DNA of 64,000 bases from Heterohyrax brucei (taxonomy: Eukaryota > Chordata > Mammalia > Hyracoidea > Procaviidae). The number at the start of each line of letters is the position of its first letter. The first letter of the stretch is position 1. The stretch spans positions 37,622,501 through 37,686,500 of the forward strand of contig CM053164.1 of the NCBI GenBank assembly GCA_028571685.1, read 5' to 3'. The notes below the pieces were generated by a model. That model was not told the origin of the DNA. It was given only the letters and a program-made list of their open reading frames with translations, and did not search any database. Below are positions 1-11,640 of the stretch, in pieces. A program made the position numbers and the translations under genes.

Positions 1-1128
1 TGTATGAGTTACCATTGTACTTGATATTATCCGACCAACTTTTTAATTTTTGTCAAATGGGTAGGTCTGTAATGGTGTTTCATTGTGGTTTTAATGTGCA
101 CTTTCTTGATCACTCAGAAGCATGACTGTCTTTTCATGTACTGCAGGCCATTTCGATTTTTTTCTTTTGTGAAGAGCACATTCAAGTCTTCTGTCCATCT
201 CTTATTAGCTGATCTGTCTTTTTAAAGTTTACTGGAAGGTCTAGTGAAATCATGGATTCATGAAGTTCTAAAACCTTAGAGCTAGAGGGATCTTAGAGAG
301 CTTCTAGTCTAATCTCTTCAGCAGACGACAGCCAAGACTCAGGAAACTGTGGCCCAACGGGGGCTACTGACTAGGCCAGGATCATCACCCACTCTTCTAG
401 CTCCAGAGTTGTGTTTTCCTGTTACCCCCGTGTCCTGCCAAGCAGGTAACTGTGGCTCTGTTCGTGTGGTGGTTCCATCTTGTCACCTCAATCCAGCCTT
501 TCTGTCTCGTCCGTCAAACTGTTACACTGCTTCTCCTCTTCCCTACCAGTCCCTCTGACTTCAAACCAGCCATGATGTTCAGGTCCTGAATGAACTCATT
601 CTGCCTGCTCTCCAGCCCACTCTGGAGACACTCTGTCACCCACGGTGACTGGCACACAGCCCCAGATAAGGTGCCTCAGGAAGACTGAGACCGTGGAGTT
701 TGGCATGCTGTATGCCCTATTTCTTAGGAAAAAAAAAAAAACAGACTAAACAGAGACAAGAAGGGAGGAGCAGTAACACTCACCTGTCAGTCCCATTAAG
801 CCCAGGGGTGGAAAGTACCTGCATCTTCTCTAAGCTGACGAGGGGAATGCTGTGAGAGAGATGAGAGCACGCTCAGGCCCATCTGGGTCCAAGAGGCTGA
901 TGGCCAGCCAAACACCGAGGTGTGCCAGCTCCTCCATGCGTCAAGAACAGAAAGAACCTAACACGACATCACCGCCACCCCAGGGCCGTGTCTGTGAGAA
1001 GCCATGAGCCCCGAGTCCCATATAAGCCTTCACTGAGCCCAAAGGCAGAAAGCTACCTCGTGGCCGGCCTGCAGCCTGGAATGGGGCTGGGGAAAGGAGA
1101 CAGGCAGACCAATCAGGCTTCATCTTAC
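1..1128 (-). other. ADCY3 intron downstream of the TM10-11 exon (partial)
   Basis: This stretch contains no ADCY3 coding sequence; the next exon must lie left of base 1. About 262-385 resembles a MIR-type ancient SINE in reverse orientation. A 13-base A run lies near 729. Nothing else is recognised. Confidence 0.6.
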
Positions 1129-1385
1129 TCATGCTCCTGAAAACGTCTGTGGTCATATTCATCAAAGATGGTGCACCAGGCGTAGAGGTTGATGACAGTC
1201 ACTGCGCCCGTAACGAGCAGCATGAGTGTGAGCTTCACCATGTGGCTGACCTGTACCAGCATGATGGTGGCGATGAGGGACAGCACAGCCACATAGTTGT
1301 AATACTTGGGGTTCGCCATGCAGCCATCCTGCTCCACCCTTGCGGTCCTGTTGCTGGGCCCCGTGTAGTACTGGAGACAGCTGAG
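1129..1385 (-). CDS. ADCY3: ADCY3 exon: glycosylated loop, TM10 and TM11
   Basis: This exon is 257 nt, phase 0 to 2. It opens [20 protein letters not shown], the extracellular loop between TM9 and TM10; SNRT contains an N-x-T sequon, a feature conserved in this cyclase loop. It continues with TM10 ([16 protein letters not shown]) and TM11 ([20 protein letters not shown]), ending [12 protein letters not shown] plus GA. The acceptor lies at a duplicated CTCAG; the outer copy is used because it keeps the frame and supplies Leu-Ser. The donor is GA/gtaaga. It is the most 3' ADCY3 exon in the window. Confidence 0.97.
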
Positions 1386-1675
1386 CTGAGGTGAACACAG
1401 GGCACAGAGGGACAGCAGACACTGGTCAGAGAGGCAATGTCATCACCCTCTGCCACTTCCCACAGGTCCCTCAGAAACACCAAAAAAAGAGAATTTACCA
1501 GGTAACAGTCACACAAAAGCTAGTAATTTTTGTAACTACTAGTAAGAGCTTTGGTATCATCCCACTTGATGTTCATAAAAATTCCTTCTTTTTAGTATCA
1601 CCCCCATCACATAGGAAACCCAGATAAGTGGGGCTTACTGAAAGCAGCACAATTAGCGAGTGGTGAAACCAGACC

Positions 1676-1855
1676 AGAAGCCCCCGTGATGCAATAGTTA
1701 AGCACTGGGCTGCTAACTGGAAGGGTGGCAGTTTGAATCTACCTAGCAGTTCCATGTGAGACAGACCACTGCCTAGAAAGCCTATAGGGCAGCTCTACTG
1801 TGTCACATGGGGTTGCTGTGCATCTATCAACTTGAAGGTTGTCAACAACAACCAA
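1676..1855 (+). repeat. AfroSINE
   Basis: The tRNA-like head (CCCCGTGATGCAATAGTTAAG), the GGGCTGCTAACTGG segment, the GGGCAGCTCTACTGTGTCA middle and the GTCAACAACAACC tail follow the family order. It is diverged by many substitutions. Confidence 0.8.
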
Positions 1856-2915
1856 CCAGAAGCAGGAGTAAGTCTTCAAGCTTCTGTCCAGTGTGTAGTT
1901 CTCATCACTCTGTTTATGGACAGGCTGTGGGGCACCCAGGCCCCCTCTACTCACAGCTTCCCCAAGTGGCAAGCCAGTCTTGGCTCAAGCACTTCCACTG
2001 TGCAGAAGTGCACTACCTTCCGAAGGCTGTTCACTGAGCCCACCACTGGGCAAAGTCAACAGAACTCGTGCCTGTTAAATGAATCAAACCTACTTTTCTG
2101 TCATTTCCTCCCACTGGAGCTTGTCTGACTTTGAGGAGAATCTCAGCATGTGATTCTAGCACGTGCAAAGTGCTTCTCTGCCCAAGTTTTTCACCTCTCC
2201 ACTGGTGACAGGATTTCCACGCGTGCTGCTGAGTGTCCGTCCACAACCCTGTTAAGCAGTGGCCTGTTCTGACCACACAAGGTGTCTAGGGCTTCTGTTC
2301 CCTGGGCTACAGGGACTGCACAGCCTGGGGGACCTGTCAGGCTCCAGAGCTCCTTGTTCCAGGTGGATTTCTGATCAGGTGGTTACAGACCTAGAGCTCT
2401 TTCATCTACACATTACAGACTGAGTCTCCAGGCTAATTCTTGTATTTAACTGTTAAAGAAAATAAAGCAAGTTAAGAAAAAAAGTAGGCCTTTCAAGACA
2501 GTGTACTGATACTATCAAAACGACAGCTGTGATGACCAGCAAGCGAGTGCCTAGGGCAGCCAGCATCAATGGTCAGAAAATGTCCTGTCTGGTGGCTCTG
2601 AGTCGGTGGCTCCTGTCACTTTTCCTAAGAAAGCAGCAAGCTGCCCTTTCATGGGACTGTCTTTTACTCCACGAACTGAACTGGGTGTAGGAGAGGAGGA
2701 ACAGAAGGTGGTTGTCTGTCCCCAGCCGCTTGGGCTGTGTGAAGCTGCTGTCCCTCTGACCTCCTCTAGGAAGGTCTGGCCATGTTCCAGTGGGTGAAGG
2801 CTGGGCAGAGGAGAGCTCCTTTACTGAAGAGGTGTGTCTCCCCAGTCCTGATGGACAGCCAGCATGAGCCACACTGAAGGGAACTGAAGATACGCAGAGG
2901 AAGAAATCACAGGGT

Positions 2916-3095
2916 CGGGATTTAGAACTGCTTCAAAACTTGGCTCTGTTGCTTACTGGCTGTGTGACCTAGGACAAGTGAATTAACCTTTCCGAGCCTC
3001 AGTTCTCTTATATGAATCTTCAGATAATACCAGCCTCTTAGGATTGTAGTAAAGACTAAATGAAAAGCACCTAGCACAGGGCCAGGCCCATGGTT
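2916..3095 (+). repeat. MIR SINE
   Basis: It shows the MIR order: GGCTGTGTGACCTAGGACAA, then AACCTTTCCGAGCCTCAGTT, and a tail ending in AGCACCTAGCACAGGGCCAG. It is an ancient mammal-wide repeat. Confidence 0.8.
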
Positions 3096-3314
3096 TGGAC
3101 TCCTGCATTCTGGGGAAGGAGGAGCTGTGGGGAAACAGCCAGTGTTTTCCTGGATGACAGAGAGAAAACCCCTCCATTTGGCCAAGCTGATCTGTTCCAG
3201 GACCTGAGTGCCATTTCAAACCTGTATCTAGTGGCACAGGAATGGACAAGCCAATCTGGTAGCCTTTCACCACTGAGTAGGGTTGTCCCTTCACCAAGGA
3301 CAGCAGCAGCTCAC

Positions 3315-3431
3315 CATGTCCACCACATTTGCCATAACCAGAATGAAGACGGCTAACATGGCCCAGGTGTTCCTGGCCCAGCGGGTCCGGTCAATCCATG
3401 TTGAGAAGGCCACGAGCTTCTTAGGAAAGGC
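3315..3431 (-). CDS. ADCY3: ADCY3 exon: TM9, in-frame 39 codons
   Basis: This 117-nt exon is phase 0 to 0. It encodes [20 protein letters not shown], a basic cytosolic loop, then [19 protein letters not shown], membrane helix TM9. The acceptor is TTTTTAG and the donor ATG/gtgagc. The sequence fits the type 3 isoform closely. Confidence 0.97.
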
Positions 3432-3924
3432 CTAAAAAGAAGAGGATTTCAAAGGCTATGAGCCTCCATCAGCCTCTTTCCCTGTAGTCAATGACTGCTG
3501 ATAACTCAAGCTACCTCCATCCTAGTCCCAGAATCCTAGAAAGTAATATACTGTGTGCGAGTCACTGGAAAACTAATAGGGCAGGGCAGAGATGAGAGGA
3601 CAGCCTGGAGTTCCTGGCACTCTGCATCAGTTCTCCCTGAGGGGCTGGTGAAGTACTACAGAGTACAGGTATTGAAACCCTTCCCACAGTAGATTCAGTG
3701 GCCATCCCAGGAGGCCGTGGGCAGCACCAGCCAGCAGTGCCCACTCCCCATCTTTGGGAGACAAGCACAGGTCAGGGAATGGTTTTCAGTGCCAGCCATG
3801 CCAGCTGGTTGGCATCTCTGCCTAACTGCCCATTTTCCTTTGTGGGTCCAGGACACCTGACACGCAATCCACTGGATGAAGTTCCCTCAACTACTGCGCA
3901 CCCCAAGGCCTACAGGAGAAAGTA

Positions 3925-4107
3925 TTAACATGAGTCAGCATCAACTCGACGGCAACAAGTTGGAACCCTGGTGGTGCAGTGGTTAAGAGCTCAGCTGCTA
4001 ATCGAGACTGGCAGTGCCACTCCACTAGCTGCTCCTTAGAAATTCTGTGGGGCATTTCTCCACCCTCTGGGTGGCTGTGAGTCAGAATCGACTCAATGGC
4101 AGTGGAT
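3925..4107 (+). repeat. AfroSINE, preceded by a fragment of another
   Basis: Bases 3932-3960 are an isolated family tail (CAACTCGACGGCAACAAG). A full copy follows: CCCTGGTGGTGCAGTGGTTA, AGCTGCTAATCG, and the tail GAGTCAGAATCGACTCAATG. Confidence 0.85.
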
Positions 4108-4452
4108 ATAGTCTGCTCATAAAATGGGGCAACCCATGTTCCAGCTGGGCGTCCACTACTGGTCTACATAGGCTCCCATTTATCTACATGTTGGCTTACT
4201 CACCCACTCATCCGCCACTGCCATAGCCCACCAGAGCCCCGTCCATTGTGGGTGTTTCAGCAATAGTGAATGAATGGCCAAGTGAGTGAATGTGGAAGGA
4301 GTGAAAGGACAAATGCCTGAACTGTCCTAACTGAAGACAGTTTCTTGGTAGAAATAGGATGGGAAGCACAACTCTTACCGGTAGTCACTGTCACAGGAAG
4401 GGACATTCACTTCCCAGGGGACTTCTGAGCCAAAACAAAAAGTGCTTCTTAC

Positions 4453-4540
4453 CCGGGGAAAGATGGCGGCCAACGAGCAGATTGTCAAGACCAGGAGCAG
4501 AATCTCTCCAGCTGCAAAGGTCAGGTAGTTTGTCATTAGC
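4453..4540 (-). CDS. ADCY3: ADCY3 exon: TM8
   Basis: This exon is 88 nt, phase 2 to 0. It encodes [20 protein letters not shown] then CSLAAIFPR, a single membrane helix (TM8) ending at a positively charged cytosolic turn. The acceptor is CTTACAG and the donor CGG/gtaaga. An alternative border one base earlier would create a stop codon, which fixes the split. Confidence 0.96.
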
Positions 4541-4599
4541 CTGTAAGAGAGAAGACAGTTGGGAAGGGGACCGCGAGGTTAGTGAGTTTCAGTGAGGGG

Positions 4600-5395
4600 T
4601 GAGGAGAGTAAAAGAAAGCTTTACAGTTGACAAGGACATGTGCCATCTCCAAATTCTCCTCCCCAACCTCAATCCATTCCCATTTGATTTTAACCCAGCC
4701 ACTCTAACTGAAAGTGCTCGTGTCAAGGAACACCAAATACCTCCAATGCTTGTTTCTTGGCCGCTTCTTATCCCTCCTTGAAACATCTTTTTCCTTAGTT
4801 TTTAGGGTCTTTTCCATCCTCTGCTGGCTCTTCCCTGCCACCTCCATCTATAAACACTGCTGTGCCCGTGCCTAGCCCATGAGCTGCTTCTCTTTTTTGT
4901 CTCCTCTCCCCCTTGATGATTCCTCAAGTCTCATGGCTTCCAGTACAACAGATAGGTCTTGACTCCCAAGGTGGCATCTCCAATCCCACTCTGCCCTGAA
5001 CTCTATATATTCTGCTGATGCCTTGACAGCTCTGCTTAGTGACTTAGGCATCTCACACTGGACTTGTCCAAAACCAAACTCATGAGCTTTCTCTCCCCAA
5101 ACATTTTTTTTTTTCGTTCTCCATCTTGGTTAACAGCACCTTGTCCTTCCAGTTGCTCAGGTTAAAGACCCTGGGTAAATCCCTGACTCCATTCTTTCAC
5201 ACCCCCCACCAATCTGTCAGGAAATCCTCTCAGTTCTATCTTCAAAATATATTCAGAATTCATCCTTTAATTAGTCAAGTTCAGAACCCAACCACTGATG
5301 GTCATCTTCTCTGCCTTCAGCCCTAACTCACCATCGTCACTTGTCTAGGTTACTGCAATGCTATGTTCGTCGCTATACCCCAGACCTCTATCTCC
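4600..5395 (+). repeat. L2 LINE fragment, ORF2 3' region
   Basis: The order of words matches the L2 ORF2 region: GACTTGTCCAAAACCAAACT, CTCCCCAAACA, GGTTAACAGCACC, AGTTGCTCAGGTTAAAGACC, and GGTTACTGCAAT at the end. In the L2 protein this is the segment after the reverse transcriptase core. It is riddled with stops. A 9-base T run interrupts it near 5105. Confidence 0.65.
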
Positions 5396-5439
5396 AGACA
5401 CAAAGTAGGCAATCAATAAGTATGTGAGATGAGTGAGTT

Positions 5440-5605
5440 TGATCTCAACAATCTTGACAGTGAACTGGGATAGGTATTATAGTCTCATTTTACAGATGAG
5501 TCAACTGATGCCCCACGAGCATCCAGTGACCTGCCAAAGGTCATACAACACATAGGCAAGGAAGCCATGTCCAGAATCAAAATAGGGTGACTGAGTCCAA
5601 GGCTC
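5440..5605 (-). repeat. MIR SINE
   Basis: This is the reverse complement form of MIR: CTCATTTTACAGATGAGTCA, then GACCTGCCAAAGGTCATACA and CTGACTGAGTCCAAGG-type end. Confidence 0.7.
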
Positions 5606-6268
5606 TTTACAACTCTCCAAACTGTCACCAGAAGTGGGCTTCACACCCCATCCTTTTCTGGAAGGAAATCCCAGAGCAAGAGTTAGCTGCTGTGGCTCAC
5701 GGGAGGGGCAGGCTGCAGTTATCCTCCAGTTGGGGCCTCACAACAGTTGGGCAAGGACTTTCTAAGTCTACCCTGGCCCAGGGATCTGCTGCTGATACAC
5801 AGGAGATCAATCTGGGCCCCGACTTGATTAAGATGGACCAAGAAGGGGATGCCACATTGGCCCTGGTGACTGAGGTCAAGGCAGTGTCTCACTCCCCATT
5901 CTATGTCTCTGTGTTGCAAGATCTACTCTGGGGCCCATCAGCTAAGGTCTCCATCCCCTCCTGGTCCCCATCCCTTGCTCTCTCAGCCCTGGTCATTCCC
6001 ATTTGATGCAAATGTTCCTCCCGGAGCTGAGAGAAGGGCGTCCCTGGGTCTGCGGTCAGCTAGGGCCCTGGGAAAGGAAACATGTCAAGGGTGTTCTAGT
6101 AGGGGGCAAGGAATAGAGGCAAGGCCTGCACCCTGACATCAGGCTCCAGCAGCAGTGCCCAAACCTGCATCTCTCTGTGAGGAAACTCAGCACCTTTCAC
6201 TCTCCTGGCCCAGGCAGGCCTGGAAATGAGCCCTCATCCCATCAGCTCCTGCCACCACCCCGGCTCAC

Positions 6269-6430
6269 CCAGGGTCTATGAGTATCTCGACCATCGCTGT
6301 ACAGAGCAGGACAACGCAGGAGCAGCTGAAGGCGGCCCCACTCTGCTTTTCCTTCTCCACTGAGTAGCGGGTTTCCATCTCAGGGTCCATGAACCGCATG
6401 GACAGGAGGAAGGTGTTTCTCTTCTTGCTT
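6269..6430 (-). CDS. ADCY3: ADCY3 exon: C1b end and TM7
   Basis: This exon is 162 nt, phase 2 to 2. It encodes [20 protein letters not shown], then [20 protein letters not shown] and MVEILIDPG. The Cys/Val/Leu-rich stretch is the first helix of membrane domain M2 (TM7). The codon split with the next exon reads GGG, Gly; the human residue here should be compared. The acceptor is CTGCAG and the donor GG/gtgagc. Confidence 0.96.
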
Positions 6431-6581
6431 CTGCAGTGGAAAAAAGCTCCATGAAACCCAGATAACATATCTCCTGAGCCTAGCAGACAGGGAGTAGACT
6501 GTGTCAGGCTAAAGGTGGCTGCAGTCCTTTGGACCCCAGGGTAGGGCCCAAGAGGGCCAGGAGATTGCAGCGGCCACTTAC

Positions 6582-6724
6582 ACCTGGGCAGACTCGCGCT
6601 CCAGCAGGGCCTCGTTGAGCAGCTGGTTGAGCTCATGCTCATCCTCAGAGGCGTCCACCACACGATCAGCCAGGTCCTGAAGGTGCAGCCTTCGACGAGG
6701 GTTGGGGAAGGAAGGGTTGTCTGC
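6582..6724 (-). CDS. ADCY3: ADCY3 exon: C1b charged helix
   Basis: This exon is 143 nt, phase 0 to 2. It begins [20 protein letters not shown] and continues [20 protein letters not shown], ending ERESAQV with a split Val codon. This is a charged, probably helical segment just before the second membrane domain. The acceptor is TTACAG and the donor GT/gtaagt. The flanking introns are 311 and 151 bp. Confidence 0.96.
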
Positions 6725-7035
6725 CTGTAAGCCAATAAGGCAGGGTTATAGAATAAAATTTCCCATGGGTCCTCACTGACTCAAATCTACAGGATTCTGG
6801 GACATCAGAGCTAGAGGTGCCTCAGCAAGTACTTCTCCTGACTCCCCACCTCCACATCCATCCCACGTCACTGCTAAGGAGATGGCATGGGGGCACAAGC
6901 TACCCAGGCTCCAGTGATAAAAGGCAGTAGAAATAGGCTGGTAGCCAGACCTCCCAGCCCCGCGCAGGCCCCTCCCTGCATATCTCGGTGCCTCCTGCTC
7001 CCCGCCCATCTCCCGGCCCTCAGCCTCGCACACAC

Positions 7036-7158
7036 CTGGGCATCATGCTCTTCGGCCTCCTCTGACACAGAGCCGGTGGTGTTCCCATTGGGCTCCTTGG
7101 TCTCGATGAGGGCAGGAGAGCTAGGCGCTGAGAAAAGTGGGGCTCCATTTGGCAGGGC
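7036..7158 (-). CDS. ADCY3: ADCY3 exon: C1b linker, in-frame 41 codons
   Basis: This 123-nt exon is phase 0 to 0, so skipping it would keep frame. It encodes [20 protein letters not shown], then [20 protein letters not shown] and Q. It is the poorly conserved, Pro/Ser-rich then acidic regulatory linker. The NTT sequon is cytosolic and should not be glycosylated. The acceptor is CACTCCAG. The donor CAG/gtgtgt lacks the usual A at +4, giving a moderate match. Confidence 0.95.
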
Positions 7159-7324
7159 CTGGAGTGAGAAGAGTGGTCATCTGGACCCGCAGACACGGCC
7201 AGCAGCCCACCCCTGCGGGCCTGTGGCTGTTACACTGTCCTTCTGGAATTTTCCTGCTTGAGTTTAGAAGCCTCATGGATTCAAATACGTCACTAGTAGA
7301 TTCCTCTTCTAGGACACTGATTTA

Positions 7325-7860
7325 TCTTTCAGTACTTTATTATGCTTTCAGTAAAGGTTTACAATTCCAGTCAATTTGTCATACAAAATCTTATACACAC
7401 ATTGCTATGTAGCTGTTCTCCCCATGCTGTGACAGCACATTCCCCCTTTCTATTCTGTATTTCCTGTGTTCTTTCAACTAGCAACTGTCCCCCTCTGCCC
7501 CCTCATCTTGCCTGCAGCTTTCCAGTTAGTCTCACGTACTTAAAGCCAAGAAACATACTCTTCACCAGTATCACTTTGTGTCTTATAATCCAGTCCAATC
7601 TTTGTCTGCAGGGTTGGCTTGGAGAACGGTTTCAGTTCTGGGCTAAGAGAGAGTCCGGGGGGCATGTCTTCCAGGGACTCTCTAGTCAGACCATCAGGTC
7701 TAGTCTTTTGTAATACGGTCCAAGTTCTGCACCCCATTTTTCTCCTGCTTCGTCAGGGACTCTTTGTTGTGGTCCCTGACAGTGTAGTCATTGGTGGCCA
7801 CTGGTACCATTTAATTCTTTCGGTCTCATGCTGATGTAGTCTCTGGATTATGTGGCTTAG
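7325..7860 (-). repeat. L1 3' end/3' UTR fragment
   Basis: It begins with TAAAGGTTTACAATTCCAGT and shares words with 22105-22515 and 63840-64000 (TTTACAGTCCAATTTGTCA, GCTGTGACAGCACA, AAGCCAAGAA, CAGTCCAATCTTTGTCT). These resemble the 3' UTR of the L1 at 12156, so I assign them to a related L1 subfamily. An LTR origin is not excluded. Confidence 0.5.
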
Positions 7861-8630
7861 GGCATTAATTTTAAAATGCTATAAATTCTAGTGTCAGTTA
7901 CTATGATTAACAGTTTACTAAGGCAAGAAAGATTCAATTGTTTCTACTCCTATTTCTAAAATGACTCAGTGACGCAACAATACACTGAGGTCTTTTTTGG
8001 TATAGAGCTGTGTCAGATTACTTTCAAATGTCTGAGAAATTCCCCTAAATTCCCTTAACGCTAAATTTAAACCCTGTGGCTCAGGGAATCAGTTCATTTG
8101 CCCATTTAACAAGTGTACTGCATACCTAACAGTGCGACGTGAACTTTCTGAATGCTGGGTGTGCAGACAAGGCTCCCTGACTTTGTAGAGTTTATACTCT
8201 GATGGGCAGAGGCAGACAATAACAAAACAAGTAAAACACACCAGGCATACAGAGACAGCAGGTGCTCTGGAGAAAGAAAGAGCAGGAGGGAGCAGAGGCA
8301 TTGCTGGGGTGGGAGGGCAGAGGGTTGCTGGGGGAGATGTCATGGTAAACAAAGCACTCAGTGAAGACTGGAAGGTGCAAACAGTGTAGCTATCTGGGGA
8401 GGCTTCCACGAAGAGAGTGTAGCCAGTGCAAAGGCCAAGGGACAAGGGAGTACCTGCAGTGCTTAATAATGGCAAGGAGACCCATGCTGCTGGAGCAGAG
8501 GAAGTGAAGGGAGATGAGGTCAGAACGCATAGGGGCTGGACTGTGTAAGGTCTCCTGACCCCTGGAGGACTTGGGCATTTGCTCTGAGTGAGCTAAAGAC
8601 CAGTGATTTGAGCCAGGGAGAAGGACATAA

Positions 8631-9258
8631 TTTTTTTTTTTTTTAACATAACTGAGTGAAAATGTACATTCACATGTAAATTTACATGCCCCCCTATATG
8701 CAGCTTCCACTGCTCTCCCTGTCCGGTGACTGCACACTATTCCTCTCTGCTCCATACATGTCTCATCCTCCCAACAGTCTCCTTTCCCCTCCTCTCCGTC
8801 CACTCCCCTTCCTCCAGCCAGAGGTCAGCAAGATGATATCCTATAGATGTATAGAACCATAAAGTGCTTCCAATATATGGTTACTCTGCATTGCCAAGTC
8901 CAATCCATTCCTGTCCAAAGAGTGGACCTTTGTTATAATTTATGGGAACGGGCAGCATCAGGGCCGGGGGCCATGCTCTCAGAGGAACCCCAGAACCGCT
9001 GGACCATCAGTTGAGGTCTTTTAGTGGAGATCTCATGATGCACCTCTTTTTATTCTTGTGTTGCCAGTGAGCCTCCTCTCTGTGAGCTCTGTCATGGCTA
9101 TCACTGGTGGTGGCCAGGCACCATCCGGTTCTTCCGGTCCCAGGTCGATGTAGGCACCCACTCTTGTGGGTCTCTCTGTCTTCTCAGTTGTCTTTACCGC
9201 ATGCCATTTTGGCCCTCGGTGAGCATCCATTCCTGCTGAGTTGGGACCATTTGCTGTG
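8631..9258 (-). mobile_element. 5'-truncated L1, 3' UTR only, with target-site duplication
   Basis: A poly-T start (the L1 poly-A on the other strand) is followed by about 610 bp that matches, segment by segment, the 3' UTR of the L1 at 12156-12800 (GAATGAAAATGTACATTCCC-like start, TCCAATCCATTCCTGTCCAA, TTTATTCTTGTGTTGCCAGT). It is flanked by the direct repeat AGGACATAA at 8622-8630 and 9259-9267, a standard L1 target-site duplication. Confidence 0.88.
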
Positions 9259-9281
9259 AGGACATAATTTAACCTAACACC

Positions 9282-9724
9282 TGTTATAGATTGAACTGTA
9301 TCTGCCTAAAAGATGCTGAAGTCATAACCTTGATACTTGTGAAGGTGACCTTTCATGGAATTAGCGTCTCTGAAGATGTTATCAGTTAACATGAGGTCAT
9401 ACTGGAGTAGAGTGGCCTTAATCTAGTATGACTGATGTCCTTATAAAAAGTGAAGAAGAGACACAGAGGAAAACACCACAGGAAGACAGAAGCAGAGACA
9501 GGGGTGATGCATTTACAAGCCAAAGAATGCCAAGCATTGCCAGAAACTACCAGAATCTGGAAGAGGCAAGGAAAGATCCTTACTAGAGTATCTAGAGAGA
9601 GTATGGCCCTGCCAGCATCTTGACTTCAGGCTTGTAATCTTCAGAACGGAGACATTAAATTTCTGCTGTTTTAAGCCACCCTCTTCAGTGTGCTTTGTTA
9701 CGGCAGCTCTAGGAAACCCAGACA
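9282..9724 (+). mobile_element. Solo LTR, MaLR (MLT1/MST-like)
   Basis: It starts TGTTATAGATTGAACTGT and ends CTCTAGGAAACCCAGACA, with the MaLR hallmarks TGATGTCCTTATAAAAAG and TAAATTTCTGCTGTTTTAAG in between. It is inserted in the L2 remnant. No internal region is seen. The flanks have no clean 5-bp duplication, which fits an old copy. Confidence 0.75.
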
Positions 9725-10059
9725 CCTGAGGAGGCTCGCTCTGGGTGCTGTTGTGAAAAAGAGAATGGAGGGACAAGGGTGGGAGCAGGGTGATGGGCTG
9801 GGGGACCTCCACAGTACTCAGGCACAGGATGTCAGAGCTAGACAAGGACAGTGGCCCTAAGGGGCGAGATGTGATGGGAGAGCCAAAAGAACTTGCCCGT
9901 GGACTGTAACCAGAGGAGTCAAGGATAACTTCCAGGTTCTTGTCCTAAGCAACTGGGAGAACAAAGAAGGACTCAGGGAGGTGCAGCTTGTGGATGGAGT
10001 GGGGGGAAGACCATGAACCGAGCACTGGGCACATTAAGTTTGAGGTGCTGATGTACACA

Positions 10060-10270
10060 TTGAGTCCCTGGTTGGTGCAGACCGTGAATATGCTTGGCTA
10101 CTAACAGAAAGGCTGCAGATCCACGCCCACCGAGCAGTGCCATGGAAGAAAAGCCTGGTGATCTGCTTCTGAAAGACAACAGCCTTGAAAATCCTGTGGA
10201 GTGCAGTTCTGCACTGATGCATGTAGGGTTTGCCATGTGGCAGCGTCACCTTGATGGCAACTGGTACTGT
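10060..10270 (+). repeat. AfroSINE with target-site duplication
   Basis: It is a diverged copy: CCTGGTTGGTGCAGACC head, GGCTACTAACAGAAAGGCTG, and GGTGATCTGCTTCTGAAAGA of the longer subtype. It is flanked by GTACACA at 10053-10059 and 10271-10277 and splits the L2. Confidence 0.85.
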
Positions 10271-11640
10271 GTACACAAGTGGCTATTAGCTGAATTGAGG
10301 GAAGCTTTGGGGCTGGAGACTGAAATATGGCAGTTGCTAAAGAAGGCATTTCAAACAAAGATTGAATAAGATCAACAACCGGATTAATACAGATAGAAAT
10401 GGCCCGGGCACCCTGAGGCTTCAGCACTGAGACATCAGGGAGAGGCCTCAGAATCTCTTTCTCACTTTGGGAAGGGCTCACTGTGATAATTCATCTCAGA
10501 CTCTCTTCCTTCTCCTCACTCAATTGTGAGGAGCAATTTCTGCTGATAGAATTATATTTGCTACTATAACTGGCTGAGAAGTAACTCTCCTCACCTCCCT
10601 CACTTTTAGCCTACAGTATTTAGATTTTATTACTTTGACTCAGTGACTGTTGAGCCAGTTTGGCGAGCTGTTGTGATCCCATCCCAGTACACCCTGAGCT
10701 GGGGACCTTCTAAACAATTGTTCATCTCATAGTGTGAGGTGGTTTCTTATCAAGGCCCACTGTGGGGCTGATGGCTGTTGTAGAGCCTTATAGTTAAGAC
10801 AACTGGTATAATCTATAGCAGCTCAACTTTTCAGCCTCTGAGAGAGGAGACTTAACACTGTGCTGGTAAGCAGTGAATGCCTGATAAATACCTGATGAGT
10901 GACAGGCAGTAAAGGGTTAAGTCCTCTAGTAAGCAAAGAGCTCCTGAAATCAATGAAGGGAAAAAGACGGTCAAAAGTTAGACATGCATATGCAGCTCAC
11001 ACAAGAAATCCAGCTGACCAGCATCATGTTAAACTGTCATCCATGAGGTTTTTTTTAAAATGAGACATCATGGTTTTTTATCTTTTGGATTAACAAAAAT
11101 AAAACTTACTGAAGTGCCCAGCAGCAGCCAGTGCATGGGGAAGATGCTTGAATATAGGCAGACAGTGCACGTTAAAATTTAAGGGCTTATAAACTTTAAC
11201 CCAGCATTTTCACTTCTAGAAACCTCCAGTTTTCCAGGTAGGAGTGGTAAGAAATTATTAGAAGTCAACCATGTAAAACTGCTGAAAATCTGCACTTTCT
11301 CAAAATGCCAATAAAAAAGTCTTAAAAAGAGAACACTCATCCATGTTTCCATCAGAAAAGGTGCTAACTTATTTGTGTGTTTAACAAGCAGAAAAATGAC
11401 ATTGAATTTGAACACGGTCATTTAGTCAGCAAATGTCAACTTTGCTCTCATCCTGGGTCAGGTAGCATCTGAGGTGACGGCCACAGCAGTGAACTAGACA
11501 GGCCCCACTCCAACCCTTACAACAGCATATCTGTTAATATTTTGCTTTTTAATAAAGGTTCAGTGAACATGTACTTCCATTTATTTGAGCCCATTACTAC
11601 TATAAGAACTTACTGTAAAATAAGACAGCACTAGTAAAAA

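Larger units (their letters stand above)
1386..3314 (-). other. ADCY3 intron, 1929 bp
   Basis: It holds an AfroSINE (1676-1855) and a MIR (2916-3095), listed separately. The rest, 1856-2915, looks like unique intron with no recognisable signal. Confidence 0.6.
8085..10460 (-). repeat. L2 LINE remnant split by three insertions
   Basis: Reading reverse L2 consensus order from left to right: TTGTAGAGTTTATACTCTGA, AGGCAGACAATAACAAAACA, GTGCAAAGGCCAAGGGAC, TTTGAGCCAGGGAGAAGGAC, then GAGGAGTCAAGGATAACTTC, GGGCACATTAAGTTTGAGGT, GGGGCTGGAGACTGAAATAT, and GGCACCCTGAGGCTTCAGCA. The pieces are 8085-8630, 9259-9281, 9725-10059 and 10271-10460. They are separated by an L1 3' UTR, an LTR and an AfroSINE, all younger. 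Confidence 0.75.
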
